Source of the DNA: SpSt-398 sp041752235
GTDB lineage: Bacteria; Bacteroidota; Bacteroidia; Chitinophagales; Chitinophagaceae
Direction: 5' to 3'
Length of the DNA: 64,000 nucleotides
Assembly (NCBI GenBank): GCA_041752235.1
Contig: JBGSHM010000015.1
Coordinates: 62,001-126,000 of the forward strand
The notes under the pieces are model-generated. The model was not told the origin of the DNA, made no database searches, and worked only from the letters and a program-made list of their open reading frames with translations. Within the stretch, counting starts at the first letter, position 1, and every line of letters starts with the position of its first letter. A program made the position numbers and the translations under genes. Below, one piece after another: positions 34,406-43,876 of the stretch.

Positions 34406-35968
34406 ATGAATGATACATTTCATTACGGTATAGATTCTCTGACCCCCTCTAAAGCACTCGACATCGCCCAGGGGAAACTAAAAGGGATTCTTTCGCCCGA
34501 AGCCAGGGAAAAGATCGAAGAAAGCCAACGCCAGGTTTCCGCTATTGTAGAACAGGAGCGAACCGTATATGGCATCAATACTGGTTTTGGTATTTTGTCA
34601 AATACCCGGATTTCAGCAGAGGATACCACCACACTTCAACACAAGATCCTTCAAAGTCATAGCGTAGGTGTAGGCGATCCTATTCCCATCGAGATTGCCA
34701 AGCTGATGCTTATTACCAAAGTACATGCCCTGGCACAGGGATATAGCGGCATCCGCATGGAAACCCTGGAACGGATATGCTGGCATATCGAACAGGATAT
34801 AATACCTGTTGTCCCTGAAAAGGGCAGCGTAGGTGCCAGCGGTGACCTGGCTCCATTAGCCCATTTGTTTCTCCCATTGATCGGTTTAGGCGAATGCTAC
34901 CTGAACGGTGTCCGGCTGGATACGCACAAGGTTTTAAAACAAAAAGGAATATTGCCCTTACAACTGGGGCCCAAAGAAGGACTGGCCCTGATCAACGGTA
35001 CCCAGTTCATCCTTTCATTTGCAATAAAGGCTGTCCAACGGATGCATAATTGCCTGGAGGCGGCTGATATTATCGGGGCCATGAGCCTGGAAGCACTTAC
35101 CGGGACCAAGGCCCCCTTTGATGACCGGCTCCATCAACTTCGTCCTTACCCCGGAAACTTGCTGGTAGCCCAACGGCTCAGGCTTTTACTGGAAGGTTCG
35201 GATATCATGCAGAGCCATGTGGATTGTGGACGGGTGCAGGACCCATATTCATTGCGTTGCATGCCACAGGTACATGGCGCTTCGCGCAACGCGTGGTTGC
35301 ATTTAAAAGAAATGACACAGGTGGAATTGAATGCCGTAACGGATAATCCGATCGTTTTTAAAGCAGATGATACGGTGAGTGGAGGAAATTTCCATGGACA
35401 ACCCATGGCGCTGCCCCTTGACTACGCCTGTTTTGCCGCCGCCGAGATCGGTAATATCAGCGATCGGCGTTGCTATTTACTTCTGGAAGGGAAATGGGGC
35501 CTCCCCATGTTGCTGATGAAAGATGTAGGATTGAACTCGGGTTTCATGATTCCGCAATACACAACCGCTGCCCTGGTAACAGAAAACAAAACCCTTTGCT
35601 TTCCTTCCAGCGCGGATAGTATCCCCACCTCATTGGGACAGGAAGACCACGTAAGTATGGGTAGCATCAGCGGGCGAAAACTTAACCGGGTGTTGGATAA
35701 CCTGGAATATATCCTGGCCATTGAATTGCTCTCCGCTTGTCAGGCCATTGAATTCCGGAGGCCATTAAAGAGCTCTGCCGTGCTGGAATTTGCACATGAG
35801 TATGTGCGTGATTATGTGAGTTTTGCCAAGGAAGACCGAATATTTGCTGAAGATATAAATAAGGTCTCAGGATTGATCAAAGAATTTGGATTGGTAGAAC
35901 GAGTAAATGCATTTGCGCAAGAGCAGGGTGTAGATCTAAATTCCAGTTTCGAAGATTTTTTGCTGTAA
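34406..35968 (+). CDS. hutH: Histidine ammonia-lyase
   Basis: HutH removes ammonia from histidine to give urocanate, the first step of histidine breakdown. The 520-residue protein has the Ala-Ser-Gly triad that forms the MIO cofactor at residues 144-146 in GSVGASGDLAPLAH. Other family blocks are YGINTGFG (residue 55), DRCYLLLEGKWGLP-type and SLGQEDHVSMGS. The frame is open from a TTG three codons upstream, but ATG 34406 is the natural start. hutU follows with an 84-base gap holding part of a repeat. Confidence 0.97.
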   Translation: MNDTFHYGIDSLTPSKALDIAQGKLKGILSPEAREKIEESQRQVSAIVEQERTVYGINTGFGILSNTRISAEDTTTLQHKILQSHSVGVGDPIPIEIAKLMLITKVHALAQGYSGIRMETLERICWHIEQDIIPVVPEKGSVGASGDLAPLAHLFLPLIGLGECYLNGVRLDTHKVLKQKGILPLQLGPKEGLALINGTQFILSFAIKAVQRMHNCLEAADIIGAMSLEALTGTKAPFDDRLHQLRPYPGNLLVAQRLRLLLEGSDIMQSHVDCGRVQDPYSLRCMPQVHGASRNAWLHLKEMTQVELNAVTDNPIVFKADDTVSGGNFHGQPMALPLDYACFAAAEIGNISDRRCYLLLEGKWGLPMLLMKDVGLNSGFMIPQYTTAALVTENKTLCFPSSADSIPTSLGQEDHVSMGSISGRKLNRVLDNLEYILAIELLSACQAIEFRRPLKSSAVLEFAHEYVRDYVSFAKEDRIFAEDINKVSGLIKEFGLVERVNAFAQEQGVDLNSSFEDFLL

Positions 35969-36005
35969 AGCAGGCTCCGGCCGAAACCACAAAGATTGAA
36001 CTGCC

Positions 36006-36043
36006 GCCGCGTACTCTGCCTCTCTGCGTCCGCTGCGAGAAAA
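36006..36043. repeat. CTCGCAGCG-family repeat, single arm, before hutU
   Basis: CGCGTACTCTGCCTCTCTGC with a following CGTCCGCTGCGAGAAA ends in the same word, CGCTGCGAGAAA, as the palindrome at 6841-6889. No left arm is present. It lies directly upstream of the hutU ATG. Confidence 0.5.
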
Positions 36044-36052
36044 AAAATTCAT

Positions 36053-37735
36053 ATGACCACAATTCCAAAAACCCCCACCGGCACCACCCTTCGTTGCAAA
36101 GGTTGGATACAGGAAGCCGCCTACCGAATGCTTTTGAACAACCTGGATCCTGCCGTAGCTGAACGCCCGGAGGACCTGATCGTATATGGCGGAAGGGGTA
36201 AGGCTGCCCGTAACCACCAGGCGCTGGAAAACATCCTGAAAGCCCTGACCATCCTGGAAAATGATGAAACCCTGTTGATTCAAAGCGGGAAACCAGTCGG
36301 TATTCTTAAAACCCATCCGGATGCCCCCCGAGTACTGCTAAGCAATAGTCAGCTTGTGCCCCATTGGGCCACCTGGGAGCATTTTGATGAGCTGGAGAAA
36401 AAAGGACTTATGATGTATGGGCAAATGACCGCGGGCTCATGGATCTATATAGGTAGCCAGGGAATCGTACAGGGAACCTATGAAACCTATGCGGCCCTGG
36501 CAGATAAACATTATCAAGGCTCACTCAAAGGCACGTTGAATGTAACCGCAGGACTCGGTGGTATGGGTGGTGCCCAGCCGCTTGCCATTACCATGAATGG
36601 CGGGGTGGCCCTGATTGCTGAAGTGGAAGAATGGAGGATAGACAAAAGGCTGGAGACCAGATACCTCGATGAGAAAAGCCTGGATATAGACCAGGCCATA
36701 GATAAAGCCCTTGCATATAAAAAAATTGGTGCTGCGAAAAGCATCGGTGTTGTGGCAAACGCTGTCAGACTCCTGGAGAGAATGGTGGAGAGAGAAATAA
36801 TCCCGGATACGCTAACGGATCAGACCAGCGCCCATGACCCGCTGATCGGGTATGTGCCGCATACGCTCAGTAATCAGGAAGCGAACGCTTTGCGGGAAAA
36901 AGATCCAGCAGCCTTTATTCAACTCAGCTACCAGAGCATGTACCGGCACGTGCAGTTAATGGTGCAATTGATGGATAAAGGGGCGATCACTTTTGACTAT
37001 GGAAACAATATCCGTGCCCGGGCTGAAGAGCATGAGAAAAATCCAGCCAATGGAAAATTGGAATTTCCGACTGGGAGATGCTTTGCTTTTCCAGGGTTTG
37101 TCCCTGCTTATATCCGTCCTCTGTTTTGTGAAGGAAAAGGGCCTTTTCGGTGGGCGGCTTTAAGTGGCGATCCGGCAGATATTGCGGTGACAGATGAATT
37201 GATTCTTGAATTGTTTCCAGAAAATACATCGCTTCGGCGGTGGATCACGCTGGCCAAAGAGAAGATCGCTTTTCAGGGGTTACCAGCCAGGATCTGTTGG
37301 CTGGGGCAGGGCGAAAGGGAAAAAGCGGGGTTGGCCTTTAACGAACTTGTGAGAACGGGTAAGGTGAAGGCGCCGATCGTTATCGGTCGCGATCACCTTG
37401 ATACCGGTTCAGTCGCAAGTCCAAACCGCGAAACAGAAGCCATGCTGGATGGTAGTGATGCCGTTGCCGATTGGCCTTTACTCAACGCCCTGGTCAATAC
37501 CGCCGGAGGAGCAAGCTGGGTATCATTGCACCATGGTGGCGGTGTGGGAATGGGATATAGTATTCATGCAGGCATGGTGATCGTTGCCGATGGTACCGAA
37601 GCGGCTGCGGCACGCCTGGCAAGGGTACTTCGCAATGACCCGGGAATGGGGGTCATCCGCCACGCCGATGCAGGTTATGAATTGGCAAAACAAACATCAG
37701 AGACTTTTGGACTAAATATAGATTCCCGATTGTAA
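36053..37735 (+). CDS. hutU: Urocanate hydratase
   Basis: HutU adds water to urocanate to give imidazolonepropionate, using NAD+ as an electrophile. The 560-residue protein has GRGKAARNHQALENIL near the N-terminus. It also has the NAD-binding TAGLGGMGGAQPLA (around residue 165), GLPARICWLGQGERE with the active-site Cys region, GRDHLDTGSVASPNRETEAM and WVSLHHGGGVGMGYS. The frame opens at 35996, but the upstream 19 codons merely translate the repeat. ATG 36053 gives the family's usual beginning (TGTTLRCKGWIQEAAYRML). Confidence 0.97.
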   Translation: MTTIPKTPTGTTLRCKGWIQEAAYRMLLNNLDPAVAERPEDLIVYGGRGKAARNHQALENILKALTILENDETLLIQSGKPVGILKTHPDAPRVLLSNSQLVPHWATWEHFDELEKKGLMMYGQMTAGSWIYIGSQGIVQGTYETYAALADKHYQGSLKGTLNVTAGLGGMGGAQPLAITMNGGVALIAEVEEWRIDKRLETRYLDEKSLDIDQAIDKALAYKKIGAAKSIGVVANAVRLLERMVEREIIPDTLTDQTSAHDPLIGYVPHTLSNQEANALREKDPAAFIQLSYQSMYRHVQLMVQLMDKGAITFDYGNNIRARAEEHEKNPANGKLEFPTGRCFAFPGFVPAYIRPLFCEGKGPFRWAALSGDPADIAVTDELILELFPENTSLRRWITLAKEKIAFQGLPARICWLGQGEREKAGLAFNELVRTGKVKAPIVIGRDHLDTGSVASPNRETEAMLDGSDAVADWPLLNALVNTAGGASWVSLHHGGGVGMGYSIHAGMVIVADGTEAAAARLARVLRNDPGMGVIRHADAGYELAKQTSETFGLNIDSRL

Positions 37736-37737
37736 AT

Positions 37738-37766
37738 GCCTCGAAGCACCCGCTGCGAGAAACCTA
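37738..37766. repeat. CTCGCAGCG-family repeat, single arm, after hutU
   Basis: CACCCGCTGCGAGAAACC starts a few bases after the hutU stop and shares CGCTGCGAGAAAC with 6878-6889. As with the upstream copy, only one arm is present, so hutU is bracketed by this word. Confidence 0.5.
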
Positions 37767-37786
37767 AATACACGTAAATTGATTGT

Positions 37787-38440
37787 ATGAATAAATGGAT
37801 AACAGTTCTCTTTCTCCTGATAACAATAGGAACAAATGCCCAGATCGAAAAGGGAACATTTTTGATTGGTGGTACCGGCAGGTTCTCCGCTGACAAATCA
37901 GATCAGGATGAGGCTTTTTATAAACAAAACTTCAAACAGACCCAATATGCAGTTGAGCCTAAGTCGGGGATATTTGTAATGGATCGGCTGGCGGTTGGTC
38001 TTACGGTAAGTGTGCAGCACCTGAAACAGGATCAATATGTGTATTCCCTCAACCCCCTTTATGAATCGATGACGAATACAGAGAGTAAGACCTCTCAGTT
38101 TGCCATAGGCCCGTTTTTGCGGTATTACCTGTTTACTCCAAAAAAAAAAATAGATCTGTTTTCTGAAATAGGATGGACCTATGGAAAAGAAAAAACAAGA
38201 ATAGAATCGGCACAGGCATTATCTCCTTCATTTGGCTCGGGTGGTATGCCAAGTTTCAGCACTTCTGTGGCTACATCAGAATATAATGTAAACACTTTTT
38301 CCATTCAGGCAGGACCTGTGGTATTCATCAATCCAAAGGTTTCCTTCGAGTTGTCAATTGGGTATGCCATTGCAAAAGTGAAAGCACAGGAGCGAAAATC
38401 ATTCTCCATTGGTACCGGATTTCTGGTTTACCTAAAATAA
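37787..38440 (+). CDS. Outer-membrane beta-barrel protein
   Basis: This 217-residue protein has a signal peptide (MNKWITVLFLLITIGTNAQ). Gly/aromatic-rich amphipathic strands follow: GTFLIGGTGRF, GLTVSVQHL, FAIGPFLRYYLF, VSFELSIGYAIAKV. It ends in LVYLK. This pattern fits porin-like or OmpA-type eight-stranded barrels. No ligand or partner is evident. It is convergent with the next lipoprotein gene, and a palindromic repeat fills the gap between them. It is more AT-rich than the hut genes. Confidence 0.85.
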   Translation: MNKWITVLFLLITIGTNAQIEKGTFLIGGTGRFSADKSDQDEAFYKQNFKQTQYAVEPKSGIFVMDRLAVGLTVSVQHLKQDQYVYSLNPLYESMTNTESKTSQFAIGPFLRYYLFTPKKKIDLFSEIGWTYGKEKTRIESAQALSPSFGSGGMPSFSTSVATSEYNVNTFSIQAGPVVFINPKVSFELSIGYAIAKVKAQERKSFSIGTGFLVYLK

Positions 38441-38441
38441 G

Positions 38442-38485
38442 CTAAAGGCTAAATGCAAATAGCCAATAGCTTTTAGCCTTTAGTA
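38442..38485. repeat. Palindromic intergenic repeat, TTAGC-word family, copy 2
   Basis: CTAAAGGCTAAA at 38442-38453 pairs perfectly with TTTAGCCTTTAG at 38472-38483. It lies in the convergent gap between two genes and could serve both as a terminator. It aligns with 6002-6045 at 37 of 44 positions. Confidence 0.85.
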
Positions 38486-38493
38486 TTATGATG

Positions 38494-39228
38494 CTACTGA
38501 ATGATCCATTTCCGGATCTTTAATACCTCGTGTGTTTTGATGGTATTGTAAAAGAGGCTGTAAATAAGCCCAATTCCTTTTGCATAGTGTAACGTGTGCA
38601 TTTCGCCCGTAGGCTGGGGGATACCACCCGGATCACATACTTCCGGGCGCATTTGTATTACATATACGTGCGCAAAGGTGTTACCATTTACGGTAATGGT
38701 GGCATCGGCATCCACACACCGAAAATGGTAACGAAGTAATTTCACCTCTATTCCAACACTGGTTCTTCCCTGATAATCGGGAGAGAACCAGGTTTGACCA
38801 GTGGTCAGGGTTTCCTTTAAAAAGTTAAGATGGTCATAGATCGAGGGAGAGAAATTAAGGTAGCTGGTAAATCCACTTACAGAAACATAGCGGTAGTAAT
38901 TATCGCCAGTCTTTCGGTAGTACTGTTTATTATTGGCCGGATAAAAGCTTTTAAATTCATTCCATTCCTCGTAAGGCAGGTTTTCAATGGTAGTAGGGGC
39001 CACAAAACTGCGAATGACCGAGTCACCGGGAAAGGTCATGTCATCATAGATCCAGCGGCTGTTTTCCGTCAGGGGAAAATAATTGGGGTTGGTGGTGGGA
39101 ACGACCTGAATGGAATCAGCAGGGGGGGTGGTGACAACCAAATCAGGACCTCCTTCATAGCTGTAATCCTTGCTGCAGGAAAACAACAGCACGAAACTGA
39201 GGCAATATATGAATGACCTGATACCCAT
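38494..39228 (-). CDS. Hypothetical lipoprotein
   Basis: This 244-residue protein has a signal peptide with lipobox LLFSCSKDY, so it is lipid-anchored. I do not recognise the mature part. It has a Pro-rich linker after the anchor (GGPDLVVTTPPADSIQVVPTTN), then a beta-rich region with aromatic residues (PLTENSRWIYDDMTF, GFTSYLNFSPSIYDHLNFL). The C-terminus keeps HVYVIQMRPEVCDPGGIPQP, where a Cys pairs perhaps with the earlier one in FRCVDADATI. It is convergent with the barrel gene, and its start abuts the AT-rich repeat. Confidence 0.8.
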   Translation of the reverse strand: MGIRSFIYCLSFVLLFSCSKDYSYEGGPDLVVTTPPADSIQVVPTTNPNYFPLTENSRWIYDDMTFPGDSVIRSFVAPTTIENLPYEEWNEFKSFYPANNKQYYRKTGDNYYRYVSVSGFTSYLNFSPSIYDHLNFLKETLTTGQTWFSPDYQGRTSVGIEVKLLRYHFRCVDADATITVNGNTFAHVYVIQMRPEVCDPGGIPQPTGEMHTLHYAKGIGLIYSLFYNTIKTHEVLKIRKWIIQ

Positions 39229-39320
39229 TATTAATTATTGATTATTGATTATTTATTGTAAAGAATTTGATGCATACATCATGATCCAATAATTAATAAT
39301 TTATAATCAATAATTAATAA
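39228..39320. repeat. Palindromic intergenic repeat, TAATTATTGATTATT family, copy 2
   Basis: There is a perfect 18-base inverted repeat: 39228-39245 and 39303-39320. The spacer is 57 bases. It fills the gap between the sugar dehydrogenase end and the lipoprotein start and touches its start codon by one base. Both arms share long matches with the copy at 32084-32160. Confidence 0.85.
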
Positions 39321-39329
39321 AAACCGCGC

Positions 39330-40562
39330 CTATTTAATTCGATACAGCTTCCCTCCATCTGTAACCGCATACAGGGCATTGTTGAAATACAGCACATCCC
39401 TGAAACGCTCGTTCTTATCGGCCAACAACCTTTCTTCACCTACTACTTTATTGTCTTTTATGACGATCCGGGCAATATGCTGTCCACTGAGCCCCCCGAT
39501 AAACAGATTATTCTTCCATTCGGGTATCGCGGTTCCTTTGTAAAAAGCCATTCCACTCGGAGAGAGGGTAGGATCCCAATAATAAATGGGTTGTTCCATC
39601 CCTGCCTTTTGCTGGAGCGCTTCACCTACCTTGGAACCACTGTATTCAATTCCGTATGTGATCACTGGCCATCCATAATTTTTACCCGACCGGATGATAT
39701 TCAATTCATCTCCGCCACGCGGGCCAAATTCAGCTTCCCATAATTCCCCGGTCACCGGGTGGATATCCAGGCTCTGGGCATTTCGGATTCCGTAGGCATA
39801 GATCTCTGGCATCACATTGGGTTTTCCGATAAAAGGGTTGCCCGGAGCCGGTTTCCCTTCTTTTGTAATGCGAAAGATCTTTCCAAGTCCCGACGAAAGG
39901 TCTTGCGCCTGAACCCGTCCTTCCAAATTTGACCTTTCTCCGGTGCTGACAAACAAATTCCCATCCCGGGCAAAGATCAACCTGGATCCATAATGTAACG
40001 TACTGTTTAAGGCCGGGGTTGCCCGAAAGATCACCGTCGGGTTTTCCACTTTTGCCGTGGCCTCATTGAGTTTTCCTTTGGCTACAGCCATCAGGTTGCC
40101 CACACCGGACTTCTCCGAGAAAGACCAATAGATCATTTTATTCTGGGCAAAAGAGGGATCCAGGGCTACATCCAACAGGCCACCTTGCCCGCGGTCATCC
40201 ACAGTTGGAAAGCCCGTGATCTTTTTACTGTTTTGACCATTGGCATCCAGAATCAACATGTATCCGGATTTCTCTGTAACCAGCAGCCGGCCATCGGGAA
40301 GGCCAATGACCGCCCAGGGTTTACCCAGTTTTTCCGCCAGCATGGTGACGGTATAAGAAGGCTTGGTTTTGACTCCTCCAATTCGGGTCTGCCCCTTGAA
40401 AGCGGGTGCATAGTTTGCGTTTGCTTTGCGGGTTTCAACAGGAGGAAGACCGGTTGTATCGATCGACCCGTCAATGCGGGAAGAGGGATTGTCATTCGCA
40501 CAACTGGTGGCCCAGGTCAGAAGAGAGGCCGCGATGATGCAGATACTTGATTTCTTGTACAT
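39330..40562 (-). CDS. PQQ-dependent sugar dehydrogenase-like lipoprotein (GSDH family)
   Basis: This 410-residue protein has a six-bladed propeller of the soluble glucose/sorbosone dehydrogenase type. It carries LGKPWAVIGLPDGRLLVTEKSG near the start, GGLLDVALDPSF, LHYGSRLIFARDGNLFVSTGER, and GIRNAQSLDIHPVTGELWEAEFGPRGGDELNIIRSGKNYGWP, the PQQ-binding region. The signal ends in ATSC, a weak lipobox. It oxidises sugars using pyrroloquinoline quinone in the periplasm. The substrate is unknown, and no PQQ synthesis genes are in the window. ATG 40562 is the better start; an upstream Met at 40589 is less likely. Confidence 0.92.
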   Translation of the reverse strand: MYKKSSICIIAASLLTWATSCANDNPSSRIDGSIDTTGLPPVETRKANANYAPAFKGQTRIGGVKTKPSYTVTMLAEKLGKPWAVIGLPDGRLLVTEKSGYMLILDANGQNSKKITGFPTVDDRGQGGLLDVALDPSFAQNKMIYWSFSEKSGVGNLMAVAKGKLNEATAKVENPTVIFRATPALNSTLHYGSRLIFARDGNLFVSTGERSNLEGRVQAQDLSSGLGKIFRITKEGKPAPGNPFIGKPNVMPEIYAYGIRNAQSLDIHPVTGELWEAEFGPRGGDELNIIRSGKNYGWPVITYGIEYSGSKVGEALQQKAGMEQPIYYWDPTLSPSGMAFYKGTAIPEWKNNLFIGGLSGQHIARIVIKDNKVVGEERLLADKNERFRDVLYFNNALYAVTDGGKLYRIK

Positions 40563-40838
40563 ATTTCTTTGGTTGGGACTTCGTTTCAAAATAGGCTACA
40601 ATTTATCAATTATTCCGTAGATCCCCCTCGGGATTTGATATCCGGGTACAAAAAAAGGAAGGGCCTTAAAAAAAGCCCCTCTTGTTTGCTGCCTTCAACA
40701 TGAGAATTTTAACCTTCGTTCTACTTTATCATCGGAAAAAGGCAAAAAAGGTCATCAGAAAAGGGGTTTTTGAAAAAAATATTATATTCAATGGCCAAAT
40801 GAAATGGGGAACATCCCACTACTCAAACGAAACCTCTT

Positions 40839-41171
40839 ATGTCTACGATTGCAGCCATTGACCAGGGGCTTCTCCGCCAGTGGATAGCGGATGGCCTAGA
40901 CCTTCCAGCGGTGGAAGGGAAACTTCAGTCGCTTCTGTTGGAGCCGGAAATCGCCGGCCAATACGTAAAGGAGTACAAAAAAATGAAACATGCCCGTCGG
41001 CAAACAAGGGGCTTTATCTGGGCCAGCCTGGGGGCGCTGGCGGGATTCATCAGTTGCCTGCTCTCGATCTTCAATCCCATACCGGAAATGTTCAATGTTA
41101 TCCTGTATGGATTGACCTCCATTGCGATCACAATGATCGTCGTCGGATTGTTGTATTTTCTTTTTGAATAG
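40839..41171 (+). CDS. Small membrane protein, unknown function
   Basis: This 110-residue protein has a cytosolic helical N-terminus and two transmembrane segments (ASLGALAGFISCLLSIF, then VILYGLTSIAITMIVVGLLYFLF), ending abruptly at FE. I do not recognise it. The amphipathic region LLRQWIADGLDLPAVEGKLQSLLL may contact a partner. It is convergent with the TMEM175 gene, with only two bases between the stops. About 270 bases upstream hold no gene; I see only A-rich and T-rich runs and a weak hairpin around 40660-40680. Confidence 0.72.
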   Translation: MSTIAAIDQGLLRQWIADGLDLPAVEGKLQSLLLEPEIAGQYVKEYKKMKHARRQTRGFIWASLGALAGFISCLLSIFNPIPEMFNVILYGLTSIAITMIVVGLLYFLFE

Positions 41172-41173
41172 CC

Positions 41174-41887
41174 TTACCTTTTTCGCAACTGTTTTTGAAA
41201 TACCCATTGGTTGACTGCCAGAACCACCGGAATGGCCAGATATGCCAGTCCGGCAATCAGTTCCCATTTTAATAGGGCAAATAGTAAGGCAATAGCACCG
41301 ATGGAAGCATTCAATAATGCCCCCCGTAATTCCTTGAGGGTATATACTTTTTCATATTCATTTAAGGCGGGTGATAGCAGAACATGCATAGCCCTTCGAT
41401 GCATGGCATATACAACCAGCCATAAACAGATATATCCAATACTGAATAAAATGATCAATTGTGGAAAATCATGCGCGGAAAGAACCGTTAATCCATGCTC
41501 TGTTGCTTTGGGAAAAAGATCCAGACCTGTCCAGGCTGTTAGCAAGATCGAAAAGAGGAATTTTAAAGGATACAGATAAAACAAAATGATAGCGAGGTAG
41601 ACCAGGTTGAGGATAATGGTTGGCCTGTCATTCAGTCCATAATGACGAAAGAAAACATTTTGTTGGTACCAAAAGAGAAATAAAATGGATACTGTGGCAA
41701 AAAAGGGGAGGGCGCCGCTAATGATAAGTTTAAGTTCCTCAAAGGTTTGAGGTACTTCAAGCGAAGCTACCAATAGGGAAACAGAAAAAGCGAATACAGC
41801 ATCACTTAAGGCTTCTACGCGTTTGATCTCCATTCCACGCTCATGAAAGGCGCCATTTGGTTTGGTAAATAATTTTTGTCGGATCAT
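41174..41887 (-). CDS. TMEM175/DUF1211 family potassium channel homologue
   Basis: This 237-residue protein has six transmembrane segments in two related halves. The signature RVEALSDAVFAFSVSLLV at the first helix matches the R-x3-F/L-SD motif of the TMEM175 family. Bacterial members form K+-selective tetrameric channels using isoleucine constrictions rather than a TVGYG filter. A second copy of the repeat is less clear. The start may instead be the Met at 41833. The gene is unusual only for its tight convergence with the small membrane protein. Confidence 0.85.
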   Translation of the reverse strand: MIRQKLFTKPNGAFHERGMEIKRVEALSDAVFAFSVSLLVASLEVPQTFEELKLIISGALPFFATVSILFLFWYQQNVFFRHYGLNDRPTIILNLVYLAIILFYLYPLKFLFSILLTAWTGLDLFPKATEHGLTVLSAHDFPQLIILFSIGYICLWLVVYAMHRRAMHVLLSPALNEYEKVYTLKELRGALLNASIGAIALLFALLKWELIAGLAYLAIPVVLAVNQWVFQKQLRKR

Positions 41888-41905
41888 ATGTTGGAGTTTG
41901 AATAA

Positions 41906-43876
41906 TCAACGAATAAGCAGGGCAGTTCCTTTGCCACTGTATCGTTGGTTATCCACTCCAATTCCTTCCGCTACCCAAACCACTACCTGTGAGGATTGGT
42001 CTTTGCCGGATATCTTTCCATCCCAACCCCTGGGATCACTGGCCAGATCGAATACCAGTTGGCCCCATCGATTGTAGATCCGGAAGAAACGTATCTCTTT
42101 GATCCCGGCTGCGGTAGGTCGAAGGTAATCATTCAGTCCGTCATTGTTGGGGGTAAAGGCGGTTGGAACATAGAATTTTACTTCCTTAAATGTTTTGACA
42201 TATTGGGTGTCTACCGTCAAACAACCCGCTTGCGAAAGAATATCAATTGTATAGGTGATATCGCCTTCCCCCCTGAACGTCGGGTTCCTCAAAGAGGGAT
42301 CCTGCAGGAATAAAGGGGGCCGCCACAGGTAGGAGCTGCCACCAAGGTCACGGGCCGATAACACTTGTGGAAGTTCTTCTACGGCAAACTGGTCGGGATA
42401 GCGGATACCTGGCACAGGGATCTCCACTATAACGGGTATGGTTCGGGTGAATGCTTCACAGCCATCACTATTTATGATTCGTGCCCGGTAATTGCCTGTT
42501 TGCATGGCCCGGTATCGGGTCGTTACACCACCCGGAATCGGGGACTCGCTATTATACCATAGGATACTTGTATTGGGGTTGACAACCAGTACAGCACTAT
42601 CCAGCGAGCCTTCACAATATTGCTCTTTGCCCAGCACACGGAGGGATGTATCCGTTATAGAGGCCGTGACGATGACCGTGTCAAAGTCTATACAGCCACC
42701 TCCCTGGCTGGATGCCCTCAACGAATAAGCGGTTGTTCCCAAAGGCCCCGCACGTGGATTGGAGATCAACGGATTTGAGAGGCCGGTGACCGGTGTCCAT
42801 TGATATACAATTCCAGGTACAGGAAGGGCTCCGATTTGTTCAGGAATACCATTACAGGAAACAAGGTCAGGCCCGGCCCGCGCCTGCACATTTAGCGTGT
42901 CTACCATGCGGGCATAAAAAGTATCCGGGCAACCATATCCGTTATAAGGCAATACTTCAAGCGCTAATATTGTTCCAACCGGAGGCGGTGGTCTTAATGT
43001 TATGGTTTGTCCAGCTCCAAGTTGCTGTGAAAAATTGCTGTTGAACCAGGTATAATCCTGATACCCATACGGGCCGGTCACACGGGTGAGGGTATCCCCG
43101 GGACAATAGGCGGCACCCACAAACTCACTGCTGCATTCCGAGTTCACATCTATATACGCATATCCGAAATGGCGACGAAAGGTGCAATCGGCCGTTTTAA
43201 AGAATAAGCGAATCGTTTTACCTGCCTGGTTATTAAGGTTGATGGAAACCGCACTCCAGTCCTTACACCATACATCCACTGAATCCACCCGGATAGGAGA
43301 GATAAAGAAACCCGGAAGCAGGGAGCCATTTGGAAAAAAGGTAAAGGAGGAACAGTCGATCAATTCATTGTCTGTCACATTCATGATCTCGAGTTCGAGG
43401 CGCGGTTGTTGGAATTCCAGGTGAAAGGGATCCTGGAAAACCACTGCATAGTGATAAACCAATGAATAGGTATTTCGGTTGGCCGGAATGGTGAACTCAT
43501 ACGAAATACCTTCGGCTTCAGTACCACCCAGGTCATTACCCAACCGGATGGAATAACCACTTCCATTTGGACACATAATGGGAAACCCACCATATTGATC
43601 ATTCCCGGGGTTGGTCGCGGAGGAATACATCGTATGACGATTGGATACCGGGCCACCGGATTCGATCAGGTTAATCTCATTTTCATTGGCAATGGCGGCG
43701 ACATTACCGGTATAGCATTTCCAATTGGTAAAATCGCCTGATTCAAAATCAATATTGGGAGGGCAATCCTGCCCACGCAGGGGGGTAAACGAAATAATCC
43801 ACACCATTGTTAACAACAGGTAGGACCAGGGAAGAAAAATTTTTCCTGGCGAGCTTTGTCTCGAGTGATCAGCCAA
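41906..43876 (-). CDS. Gliding motility-associated C-terminal domain protein (type IX secretion cargo)
   Basis: This 656-residue secreted protein has an N-terminal signal. The C-terminal VPTAFTPNNDGLNDYLRP and IYNRWGQLVFDL, GWDGKISG are the type B sorting domain that directs cargo through the type IX system for surface attachment. The mature part contains beta-sandwich repeats (around residues 330-570) with PKD/Ig-like features such as AGPDLVSCNG. Cysteine pairs are common. The ligand is unknown; adhesion is plausible. No T9SS machinery is in the window apart from this cargo. Confidence 0.9.
   Translation of the reverse strand: MADHSRQSSPGKIFLPWSYLLLTMVWIISFTPLRGQDCPPNIDFESGDFTNWKCYTGNVAAIANENEINLIESGGPVSNRHTMYSSATNPGNDQYGGFPIMCPNGSGYSIRLGNDLGGTEAEGISYEFTIPANRNTYSLVYHYAVVFQDPFHLEFQQPRLELEIMNVTDNELIDCSSFTFFPNGSLLPGFFISPIRVDSVDVWCKDWSAVSINLNNQAGKTIRLFFKTADCTFRRHFGYAYIDVNSECSSEFVGAAYCPGDTLTRVTGPYGYQDYTWFNSNFSQQLGAGQTITLRPPPPVGTILALEVLPYNGYGCPDTFYARMVDTLNVQARAGPDLVSCNGIPEQIGALPVPGIVYQWTPVTGLSNPLISNPRAGPLGTTAYSLRASSQGGGCIDFDTVIVTASITDTSLRVLGKEQYCEGSLDSAVLVVNPNTSILWYNSESPIPGGVTTRYRAMQTGNYRARIINSDGCEAFTRTIPVIVEIPVPGIRYPDQFAVEELPQVLSARDLGGSSYLWRPPLFLQDPSLRNPTFRGEGDITYTIDILSQAGCLTVDTQYVKTFKEVKFYVPTAFTPNNDGLNDYLRPTAAGIKEIRFFRIYNRWGQLVFDLASDPRGWDGKISGKDQSSQVVVWVAEGIGVDNQRYSGKGTALLIR

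Noticed and set aside
35996..36052. N-terminal extension of HutU
   Set aside because: These codons translate the intergenic repeat; the family start is at 36053.
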